14,503 bases of DNA from SP202 sp036339395 (lineage in GTDB: Bacteria > Planctomycetota > Phycisphaerae > Phycisphaerales > SM1A02). Below are positions 8,665 through 14,503 of this stretch, in pieces; position 1 is the first letter of the stretch; the number at the start of each line of letters is the position of its first letter. The DNA is taken from assembly GCA_036339395.1 (NCBI GenBank), contig JAYZBD010000054.1, forward strand, positions 1 to 14,503, given 5' to 3'. The notes beneath the pieces are model-generated. The model had not been told where the DNA came from, made no database searches, and was given only the letters and a program-made list of their open reading frames with translations. The position numbers and the translations under genes were made by a program.

Positions 8665-9389
8665 CCATTCGCATTGCAATGTGGTCCGGTCCTCGCAATA
8701 TTTCCACGGCGATGATGCGTTCATGGGGGAATCGAAGCGATGCAGTTGTATCAGACGAGCCCTTCTACGCGCATTACCTGTCGGTCACGGGAGTTGATCA
8801 TCCTGGACGCGACGAAACCCTCGCATCGCACGAGTCTGATGCGACCGTGGTTGCATCGATGCTTCGCGGACCTGCACCCGATGATGCAGCCATCTGGTAC
8901 CAGAAGCACATGGCGCACCACCTACTTCCCGAAACAGACAGGTCATGGATGGAGTCCGTCCGTCACTGCTTCCTGGTTCGAGATCCCGTAGCCATGCTGG
9001 CCTCCCTCCATGCCAAGACCCCGTTCCCATCGCTTGAGGACACCGGGCTTCCCCAGCAGGTGCGTCTCTTCAAGGAAGCGATGTCCATGGGAGACGAAAT
9101 CCCTCCCGTGCTCGATGCAGACGACGTGCTTGGGAATCCAGGGGGGACACTTCGCCAGTTGTGCAATCGACTTGGAGTCGAGTTCCAGGAGAGCATGCTT
9201 TCATGGCCTTCGGGCCTGCGTGAAAGCGATGGCGCCTGGGCGCCCTTCTGGTATCACTCCGTTGAATCCTCAACGGGATTCAAGCCGCCCTCGAAGATCG
9301 ACAGGGAACTTCCCCGGGAACTGGATGCTGTCCTGGAGTCCTGCATGGGATGCTATGAAACATTGCTCAAGCACCGGATCAGGGAATAG
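8661..9389 (+). CDS. Sulfotransferase-like P-loop protein
   Basis: A 242-residue cytoplasmic protein whose ATG overlaps the preceding stop (ATGA), indicating translational coupling. The N-terminal strand-loop-helix IRIAMWSGPRNISTAMMRSW (residues 3-22) resembles the 5'-phosphosulfate-binding loop of PAPS-dependent sulfotransferases. CFLVRDPVAMLASL (103-116) matches the second, 3'-phosphate-binding motif (R-x-P...S; Arg107 and Ser115). The C-terminal third is less conserved. Family members transfer sulfate from PAPS to a hydroxyl or amino group, but many bacterial homologues of this short type have no demonstrated activity. The next gene, five bases downstream, encodes a class IV aminotransferase-like protein. 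In plants, as I recall, a homologous sulfotransferase-like domain is fused to just such a protein. That makes a joint function likely, although the substrate is unknown. No export signal is seen. Confidence 0.82.
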   Translation: MTIRIAMWSGPRNISTAMMRSWGNRSDAVVSDEPFYAHYLSVTGVDHPGRDETLASHESDATVVASMLRGPAPDDAAIWYQKHMAHHLLPETDRSWMESVRHCFLVRDPVAMLASLHAKTPFPSLEDTGLPQQVRLFKEAMSMGDEIPPVLDADDVLGNPGGTLRQLCNRLGVEFQESMLSWPSGLRESDGAWAPFWYHSVESSTGFKPPSKIDRELPRELDAVLESCMGCYETLLKHRIRE

Positions 9390-9394
9390 AAGCC

Positions 9395-10297
9395 ATGCTT
9401 CAGCACTTCGATGAACGCAATGCCAACCTCATGGTCAATATCAACGGGGAACTGCTGCATCGTGATGTGGCGGGCATCAGTCCCTTTGATTCCGCCATCC
9501 AGGGTGGTGATGCCGTGTGGGAGGGGCTGCGCGTCTATGAAGGCCGGATCTTCCGGCTCCAGGAGCATCTTGATCGACTGAGACGATCAGCCGAGGCCCT
9601 TTCATTTGAAACGATCCCCGAAGATGCGTTCATCATCGATCAACTGCGGCAGACGCTTGAAGCCAATGGCATGCGTGACGGAGTTCATGTGAGGCTGACT
9701 CTTACACGTGGAGTCAAGATCACCTCGGGGATGGATCCTCGCCTGAACCAGTCCGGGCCGACGCTCATCGTGCTTGCCGAGTTCAAGGCGCCTGTCTACG
9801 ACACGAGCGGGCTGACCCTGAACACCAGTTCACTTCGCCGATTTCCGCCCCACATGCTCAACCAGAACATCCACAGCTGCAACATTCTCCAGTCGATTCT
9901 CGCCAAGATCGAGGCAACCTCCGGTGGGGCGGACGATGCGCTCATGCTCGATGAGCATGGCTTCCTCGCCGAGACGAATGCGACGCATGTCTTCATCGTG
10001 AAGGATGGTGTCGTCATGACCTCGACGACGACCTCCTGCCCGGAGGGTGTGACCCGCGGCGTCGTACTTGAGATCTGTGCAGCCGAGGAGATCCCTCACG
10101 AGGTTCGCGACATCACCCTCGAGGAAGTGCATGGAGCCGACGAAGTCTTCTGCACGGGCACGATGGGCGAACTGGCCGGTGTCACCCGTGTCGACGAACA
10201 CGTCATCGGCGATGGCGAGACCGGCGCCATGACGAAGCGACTCTCCGGGATGTACATGGACAGGACCAGCCGGGAGGGTCAGCAGGTCGTCGATTGA
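9395..10297 (+). CDS. Class IV (branched-chain/D-amino acid type) aminotransferase-like protein with His in place of the PLP lysine
   Basis: A 300-residue fold-type IV PLP protein, the usual length for branched-chain or D-amino acid aminotransferases. Conserved features visible: GGDAVWEGLRVYEGRIFRL (38-55), HLDRL (58-62, with the Arg that contacts PLP phosphate in relatives), LAETNATHVF (191-200, with Glu193 at the position that contacts the pyridine nitrogen), the GVTRG phosphate loop (218-222) and TGTMGEL (255-261). The segment that normally reads I-K-S-x-N-x-L around the Schiff-base lysine is NIHSCNIL here, so residue 160 is His (codon CAC at 9872-9874). Without that lysine, ordinary transamination is doubtful. 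It could be a PLP enzyme with altered chemistry, a non-PLP activity or a regulatory homologue. It sits five bases after the sulfotransferase-like gene, its likely partner. Its 3' end overlaps the convergent kinase gene by 19 bases. A label of branched-chain aminotransferase would be over-precise. Confidence 0.88.
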   Translation: MLQHFDERNANLMVNINGELLHRDVAGISPFDSAIQGGDAVWEGLRVYEGRIFRLQEHLDRLRRSAEALSFETIPEDAFIIDQLRQTLEANGMRDGVHVRLTLTRGVKITSGMDPRLNQSGPTLIVLAEFKAPVYDTSGLTLNTSSLRRFPPHMLNQNIHSCNILQSILAKIEATSGGADDALMLDEHGFLAETNATHVFIVKDGVVMTSTTTSCPEGVTRGVVLEICAAEEIPHEVRDITLEEVHGADEVFCTGTMGELAGVTRVDEHVIGDGETGAMTKRLSGMYMDRTSREGQQVVD

Positions 10298-11793
10298 TCA
10301 GCGAGTCGATGCATGGCAGGTGCAAGTTCTGGATACAGCGTCTGCCAGGTTGAACGGGCCTGCTTGAAGCATCGCTCTCCCGGCTCGAATGTTCCAGTGA
10401 CATGGACAAGCGTATCTGCTGCAGCCTGGGCATCGGGAACGGCCCCGACTCCGATCGATGCCAGCATCGCTGCCCCGAAGGCGGTGGCGTCGGGCTCGTT
10501 GACCGTTTCCACCCTTGCCTGCAATACATCGGCGAGCATTTGCAGCCATGTCCCGCTTCGCGCTGCCCCGCCGGCAACACGTATGGAATCAACTGCATGG
10601 CCTGCATCACGGAGGAGGTCAAGCATGTCTGCGAGTCCGAACGAGATTCCCTCCAGGACCGCCCTGGTCATGTGGCGGTGGTCATGTCGACCGGCCAGGC
10701 CGATGAAGGCGCCTCGTGCACGTGGATCATCGTGGGGCGTACGCTCACCGTTGAGATAGGGGAGGAAGCAGAGTCCCTCCGCGCCCGGGGAGAGATGCGA
10801 CGCCTCGCTGACCAGTTCATCGAATCCCACAGCGCCATCATGTCTTCCAATGACATTTCTCCACCACTCCAGGCATCCTCCTGCAGAGAGCATGCAACCC
10901 ATCACGTGCCAGCGATCCCGGACGGCGTGACAGAAGCCATGCAGTATTCCTGCAGGGTCTCCGGGGGGAGTGTCTGACTGGGCGAACACGACGCCCGAGG
11001 TCCCGATGGTCATGCTGACGAGGCCTTCCCGGACCACGCCGCAGGCGAGGCCTGCAGCGGCCTGGTCTCCTGCCCCGGCAACGACCGGGATGCCTTCCGG
11101 CAATCCGGTGGCTGCTGCGCCCTGGGCGTTGATGGCACCGATGACTTCACTTGATTCCTGTACTGGCGGCAGCCACGAGGGGTTTACGCCAAGCGAACTG
11201 CACATGCTCTCCGACCAGTTCCTGGAGGAGAGATCAAGCCATGATGTGCCTGAAGCATCGGTCACATCCATGACACGTGCACCGGTTGCCTTGAACAGGA
11301 TGTGATCCTTTGGAAGGCAGATGTGCGCAATCCGTGCGGCAATGTCGGGCTCATGCTCCTGTACCCAGAGGAGCTTGGGTGAGGTGAAGCCGGTCATGAC
11401 GGGCTTGCCTGTAATCGAGATGCAGGCATCCCGTCCGACCCGAGCATGGACGTCTTCACATTGTGAGACCGTTCGCTGATCATTCCAGAGGATGGCGGGC
11501 CTGAGCACATTGCCGACTTCATCATGAAGCACGAGCCCGTGCATCTGGCCGGCGAAGGCCACCGCCTTGATTGCTCCCGGGTCATCGAGTCCATCGACGA
11601 GGCGACGGATTGCATCGGATGTGGATTTCCACCAGGTATCCGGGTCCTGCTCCGACCACCCCGGATGCAGGCTGCTGCTTGACCACGTTCCTTGCTCTCG
11701 AGCCAGGACTGCACCTGTTGCGGCTTCCACAAGCAGGGCACGGACTCCGCCTGTGCCTATATCGACGCCGAGAACATGGATGGGGGAGGACAC
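10279..11793 (-). CDS. xylB: Xylulokinase-type FGGY carbohydrate kinase
   Basis: A 504-residue FGGY-family kinase that transfers phosphate from ATP to a ketopentose, probably D-xylulose, in the cytoplasm. The N-terminal ATPase-fold motif VLGVDIGTGGVRALLVE (7-23, Asp11), the substrate segment GQMHGLVL (82-89) followed by LRPAILWND (97-105), and the catalytic base Asp243 in GAGDQAAAG are all typical of XylB; the E. coli base is Asp233. IGTSG (263-267), PYLNGERTP and the C-terminal VAGGAARSGTWLQMLADVLQ are intact. I chose the GTG at 11793 because the protein then begins right before the first beta strand, as in XylB. An upstream ATG at 11943 would add 50 low-quality residues and run into the divergent gene. 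The Shine-Dalgarno is weak. A neighbouring isomerase-like and oxidoreductase pair suggests it phosphorylates the ketose made by that pathway, which might not be xylulose. Other FGGY substrates cannot be excluded. Confidence 0.9.
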   Translation of the reverse strand: MSSPIHVLGVDIGTGGVRALLVEAATGAVLAREQGTWSSSSLHPGWSEQDPDTWWKSTSDAIRRLVDGLDDPGAIKAVAFAGQMHGLVLHDEVGNVLRPAILWNDQRTVSQCEDVHARVGRDACISITGKPVMTGFTSPKLLWVQEHEPDIAARIAHICLPKDHILFKATGARVMDVTDASGTSWLDLSSRNWSESMCSSLGVNPSWLPPVQESSEVIGAINAQGAAATGLPEGIPVVAGAGDQAAAGLACGVVREGLVSMTIGTSGVVFAQSDTPPGDPAGILHGFCHAVRDRWHVMGCMLSAGGCLEWWRNVIGRHDGAVGFDELVSEASHLSPGAEGLCFLPYLNGERTPHDDPRARGAFIGLAGRHDHRHMTRAVLEGISFGLADMLDLLRDAGHAVDSIRVAGGAARSGTWLQMLADVLQARVETVNEPDATAFGAAMLASIGVGAVPDAQAAADTLVHVTGTFEPGERCFKQARSTWQTLYPELAPAMHRLADQSTTC

Positions 11794-11875
11794 ATCACCA
11801 TCATCGAGGAGGCGGCGATGCCTGTCGAGTGGGGGCCTGGCCTGTAGGATGCACCCCGAGAAGGAGGCAGCCGCC
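11794..11875. promoter_or_regulatory. 82-base divergent intergenic region, probable bidirectional promoter
   Basis: This is the only non-coding gap that separates divergent starts, so promoters for both the kinase and the isomerase operon should lie in or just beside it. On the + strand TAGGAT (11845-11850) is a possible -10 element, but no convincing -35 is seen at the right distance. A 9-base odd palindrome GGCCTGGCC (11834-11842) might be a short operator, yet is small enough to be chance. The evidence is mainly gene orientation. Confidence 0.35.
11861..11867 (+). promoter_or_regulatory. Shine-Dalgarno of the isomerase/epimerase gene
   Basis: AAGGAGG lies eight bases before the ATG at 11876. 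It favours this start over the in-frame ATG at 11849, which lacks a good site and would add nine residues. Confidence 0.65.
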
Positions 11876-12874
11876 ATGCATCGACCAGTTACGCTCTTTA
11901 CCGGCCAGTGGGCCGACCTGTCCCTCGAGGACATGGCCGCCATCGGGGCCCGACTCGGGTACGACGGTCTTGAACTTGCCTGCTGGGGAGATCATTTTGA
12001 TGTCACTCTTGCCCTCGCTGATGATGGCTACTGCCAGGGTCGACACGATCTCCTGTCGAAACATGAACTCAAGTGCTGGGCGATCTCCACGCACCTTGTC
12101 GGCCAGGCGGTCTGTGACCGGATTGACGAACGACATCACCAGATCCTGCCTGACCATGTCTGGGGACCTGGTGATGCTGAAGGCGTGCGTGAGCGTGCAG
12201 CAGAGGAGATGAAGAACACCGCGCGTGCAGCTGCAAAGTTGGGTGTTCCGGTTGTGAATGGGTTCACGGGCAGTTCCATCTGGCCCGACTGGTATTTCTT
12301 TCCTCCTACGAGTCAAGACCAGGTCAGCAAGGGATTCGATGACTTCGCACATCGATGGGGACCGATCCTCGATGTGTTCAGTGAAGTCGGTGTGAAGTTT
12401 GCGCTCGAGGTGCACCCGGCCGAAATCGCCTATGACATCTACAGCACGCAGACGGCTCTTGAGGCCATCGGGCATCACGAAGCGTTCTGCTTCAACTTCG
12501 ATCCCAGTCACCTGCTCTGGCAGGGTGTTGACCCGGTCAAGTTCATCGACATGTTCGGCGACCGAATTGTCCATGCGCACATGAAGGATGTGACCGTCAA
12601 CCACGACGGCGTGGCAGGCATTCTTGGATCACATCTTCCATTCGGTGATCACAGGCGAGGGTGGGACTTCAGGAGTGTCGGCCGTGGAGATGTTGATTTC
12701 GACGGGATCATTCGCGCACTCAATCGCGTGGGATACGAGGGGCCACTCTCCGTTGAATGGGAAGACCCGCACATGCATCGCGAACATGGAGCCATGGAAT
12801 CGTGTGAGTACGTCCGATCCATTGCCTTCCGTACATCCAATGTCGCCCACGATGACGCCTTCCAGAAGGCGTAA
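11876..12874 (+). CDS. Sugar phosphate isomerase/epimerase-like TIM-barrel protein
   Basis: A 332-residue protein of the xylose isomerase-like (AP endonuclease 2) TIM-barrel superfamily, probably a cytoplasmic, metal-dependent sugar isomerase or epimerase. It starts directly with a first strand (VTLFTGQWADL) and shows the expected metal-site residues along the barrel: Glu178 (ALEVHP), Asp209/His212 (FNFDPSHL), His233/His235 (VHAHMKD) and Glu294/Glu296 (LSVEWED). GYDGLEL (28-34) is the second-strand motif. The length is slightly above the typical 270-300 residues. An unusual HxxxF/HRRGWDF insert lies at about 253-265. It leads a + strand run with a Gfo/Idh/MocA oxidoreductase 26 bases downstream and a ThuA-domain gene. 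This combination recurs in bacterial sugar and inositol catabolic clusters. The substrate cannot be assigned; a keto-sugar passed on to the divergent kinase is one possibility. Confidence 0.87.
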   Translation: MHRPVTLFTGQWADLSLEDMAAIGARLGYDGLELACWGDHFDVTLALADDGYCQGRHDLLSKHELKCWAISTHLVGQAVCDRIDERHHQILPDHVWGPGDAEGVRERAAEEMKNTARAAAKLGVPVVNGFTGSSIWPDWYFFPPTSQDQVSKGFDDFAHRWGPILDVFSEVGVKFALEVHPAEIAYDIYSTQTALEAIGHHEAFCFNFDPSHLLWQGVDPVKFIDMFGDRIVHAHMKDVTVNHDGVAGILGSHLPFGDHRRGWDFRSVGRGDVDFDGIIRALNRVGYEGPLSVEWEDPHMHREHGAMESCEYVRSIAFRTSNVAHDDAFQKA

Positions 12875-12884
12875 GCGAATGTCC

Positions 12885-12892
12885 AGGAGGAG
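12885..12892 (+). promoter_or_regulatory. Shine-Dalgarno supporting the GTG start of the oxidoreductase
   Basis: AGGAGGAG ends eight bases before the GTG at 12901. A nearby TTG at 12896 is out of frame. The protein starting at 12901 begins shortly before the Rossmann motif, as expected. Confidence 0.6.
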
Positions 12893-12900
12893 TACTTGAC

Positions 12901-14064
12901 GTGAGCAATGGCGATCGACCACTACGAATGGGCATGGTTGGCGGTGGGCGGGACGCCTTCATAGGCGAAGTCCATCGAGCAGCGGCCCGCCTTGATGGCC
13001 AGATCGACTTCGTGGCAGGCGCATTGTCCTCTTCCCCGGAGAAGTCCGTCGAGAGCGGGCAGGATCTCCGCTTGGCGGGTGATCGATGCTATTCGACCTG
13101 GGAAGCCATGCTGGAGGGTGAACTCGCTCGCCCGAAGGATGATCGGATCGACTTCATCTCGATCGTCACGCCGAACCACGTCCATTACCCCGTCGCAAGG
13201 GCCTTTGTCGATGCGGGTATTCATGTGGTGTGCGACAAGCCGATGACGCTGACCGTGGAAGAGGCCGAAGACCTTGCTTCACTCGTCAAGCAGCGGGGTG
13301 TCGTCTTCTGCGTGACGTACAACTATTCGGGATACCCGATGGTTCGGCAGGCCAGGCATCTTGTTCGTGGGGGCGCCATTGGTGATGTTCGCAAGGTGAT
13401 CGTCGAGTACAACCAGGGGTGGCTTGCGACCGAACTGGAGTCGACTGGACAGAAGCAGGCGGATTGGCGCACTGATCCAGCTCGCGCAGGAGCAGGGGGC
13501 GCGATCGGTGACATCGGATCCCATGCCGAGCAGTTGATCTCCAATGTCACCGGGTTGCACATCGACTCACTCTGCGCCGACCTGAGCAGTTTCGTCGAGG
13601 GGCGACGGCTTGATGATGATGCAAATGTGCTCCTTCGATTTGAAGGGGGAGCCCGTGGCATTCTGACCGCCTCACAGGTCTGCATCGGAAGCCTGAATGA
13701 TCTTCGTCTCCGGGTCTGGGGCACGACTGGTGGCCTGGCTTGGCACCAGGAAGAACCCAACACGCTTTACCTGACCTCCCTCGACGGCCCGGATACGGTG
13801 CATCACCGGGGGGGCGAGGGTCTCTGTGAGGAAGCCGTCAATGGGACCCGCCTGCCTGCAGGCCATCCTGAGGCCTTCATCGAGGCCTTCGCCAATGTCT
13901 ACCTGGGGGCGGCACGGGCCATGCGGGAGGGGCGTGATGATGGGGCGGCATACTGCTATCCGGATGTTCATGAAGGCCTTCGAGGCATGCGTTTCATTGA
14001 TGCAGTTGTCAGGAGTTCCCAGGCAGATTGCGCCTGGCACTCGCCTGCAGGACAGGAAGCATGA
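12901..14064 (+). CDS. Gfo/Idh/MocA-family NAD(P)-dependent oxidoreductase
   Basis: A 387-residue cytoplasmic dehydrogenase. The N-terminal Rossmann fold has the dinucleotide loop MGMVGGGRDAFIG (10-22), the strand IDFISIVTPNHVHYPVA (83-99) and the family's CDKPMT motif, with Lys113 as the expected catalytic lysine (the usual form is EKP). The C-terminal half has GGAIGDIGSHAEQL (199-212), in which Asp204 and His208 correspond to the conserved substrate-binding and catalytic pair. These enzymes oxidise or reduce sugar, inositol or amino-sugar carbons; the precise substrate cannot be inferred. The GTG start has a good Shine-Dalgarno 8 bases upstream. It follows the isomerase gene by 26 bases and overlaps the ThuA gene by four (ATGA), so the three are probably co-transcribed and coupled. 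No signal peptide is seen, unlike the many planctomycete members of this family that carry one, so the reaction is intracellular. Confidence 0.92.
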   Translation: MSNGDRPLRMGMVGGGRDAFIGEVHRAAARLDGQIDFVAGALSSSPEKSVESGQDLRLAGDRCYSTWEAMLEGELARPKDDRIDFISIVTPNHVHYPVARAFVDAGIHVVCDKPMTLTVEEAEDLASLVKQRGVVFCVTYNYSGYPMVRQARHLVRGGAIGDVRKVIVEYNQGWLATELESTGQKQADWRTDPARAGAGGAIGDIGSHAEQLISNVTGLHIDSLCADLSSFVEGRRLDDDANVLLRFEGGARGILTASQVCIGSLNDLRLRVWGTTGGLAWHQEEPNTLYLTSLDGPDTVHHRGGEGLCEEAVNGTRLPAGHPEAFIEAFANVYLGAARAMREGRDDGAAYCYPDVHEGLRGMRFIDAVVRSSQADCAWHSPAGQEA

Positions 14065-14503
14065 TCTGCTTGATCCTGGCGTCGATCGTATTGGGCCAAT
14101 CACCAGGGGATGCTCCACCACAGCCGGTCGAGACGCCTCGTGTCCTTGTCTTCTCGAAGACGGCTGGATTCCGCCATGGTTCGATCGAACCGGGAATCGA
14201 GGCCTTGCAGGCCATTGGCGGGCGTGAGTTTGCAGTCGAACACACCGAGGATTCCTCGCGTTTCAATGCAGATGACCTTGCCGCCTATGACGCCGTGGTC
14301 TTCCTGAACACGACACAGGATGTACTCGATGATGCCCAGCAACGGGCATTCATCGAGTGGTACCGCGATGGTGGTGGGTACGTAGGAATTCACGCAGCGG
14401 CCGACACCGAGTACGCATGGCCCTGGTACGGGCAACTCATGGGGGCCTGGTTCAAGAGCCACCCGCAGGTCCAGGAAGCTGACGTGATGATCGAGGACTC
14501 AAC
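14061..14503 (+). CDS. ThuA-domain protein, N-terminal part (3' end outside window)
   Basis: The frame stays open from the ATG at 14061 to the end of the window, giving 147 residues. After a short hydrophobic leader (MICLILASIVLGQSPG, probably an export signal) the sequence follows the ThuA fold, a class I glutamine-amidotransferase-like domain: RVLVFSKTAGFRHGSIEPGI (27-46), AYDAVVFLNTTQDVL, AFIEWYRDGGGYVGIHAAAD and the WPWYGQLMGAWFKSHP segment, which is characteristic. ThuA was named from trehalose utilisation in rhizobia and is thought to act on 3-keto sugars or related sugars; planctomycete versions are often exported. The ATG overlaps the stop of the oxidoreductase gene (ATGA), and AGGA at 14049-14052 could serve as Shine-Dalgarno. 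An in-frame TTG at 14028 would add 11 residues including two arginines and make a more normal signal peptide. The C-terminal extent, and any fused cytochrome or glycosidase-like domain, is unseen. Confidence 0.88.
   Translation, partial: MICLILASIVLGQSPGDAPPQPVETPRVLVFSKTAGFRHGSIEPGIEALQAIGGREFAVEHTEDSSRFNADDLAAYDAVVFLNTTQDVLDDAQQRAFIEWYRDGGGYVGIHAAADTEYAWPWYGQLMGAWFKSHPQVQEADVMIEDS

Noticed and set aside
11834..11842. GGCCTGGCC odd palindrome as an operator
   Set aside because: Only nine bases, does not extend, and such GC-rich palindromes are expected by chance; noted only within the intergenic entry.
11567..11875. Longer N-terminus for the isomerase reaching into the kinase gene
   Set aside because: Ser/Arg/Pro-rich extension antisense to the kinase; a perfect Shine-Dalgarno precedes ATG 11876.
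11794..11943. Longer N-terminus for the kinase starting at ATG 11943
   Set aside because: The added 50 residues do not resemble FGGY kinases and would overlap the divergent isomerase gene; the FGGY fold begins right after GTG 11793.
11801..12604. Open frame of 267 codons on the - strand across the isomerase gene
   Set aside because: Antisense to a gene with clear metal-site motifs and a good ribosome site; its product shows no family features.

Overview
The window is a gene-dense piece of a bacterial chromosome with high GC by eye. Almost every base is coding, there are no RNA genes, CRISPR arrays or insertion sequences, and non-ATG starts are common (GTG at 4574, 7237, 11793 and 12901). The gene set points to Planctomycetota or a PVC relative, perhaps a marine Phycisphaerae-like lineage. 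The clues are a tripeptidyl-peptidase II (TPP II) homologue, a PA14-containing multiheme c-type lipoprotein, a sorbosone-dehydrogenase-like propeller with a PVC-style C-terminal domain, and ThuA and Gfo/Idh/MocA genes. This assignment is inferred from gene content, not from a marker gene.

Left part (1-10297, all + strand). The window opens inside an amino-acid permease of the GadC-like APC type. After 59 bases comes a tightly packed run of five genes: a TPP II-like S8 protease lipoprotein, a five-heme cytochrome c/PA14 lipoprotein, a propeller protein, a sulfotransferase-like protein and a class IV aminotransferase-like protein. The junctions are a 3-base gap, a 4-base overlap, a 4-base overlap and a 5-base gap, so they probably form one transcription unit. 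The first three products carry lipoprotein or export signals and would act outside the cytoplasm. The last two look cytoplasmic and match the two halves of a plant fusion protein.

Right part (10279-14503). A xylulokinase-type FGGY kinase lies on the - strand, and its 3' end overlaps that of the aminotransferase-like gene by 19 bases. It is divergent, across 82 bases, from a + strand run of a sugar phosphate isomerase/epimerase (TIM barrel), a Gfo/Idh/MocA oxidoreductase and a ThuA-domain protein cut by the window end. Together these look like a catabolic module for an unidentified sugar or polyol.

The most unusual points are these: the TPP II homologue appears to lack both glutamates that fix the substrate N-terminus in the human enzyme; the aminotransferase-like protein has histidine where the PLP lysine is expected; the sulfotransferase and aminotransferase-like genes are a two-gene version of a plant fusion; and the dehydrogenase propeller is split from its cytochrome partner.
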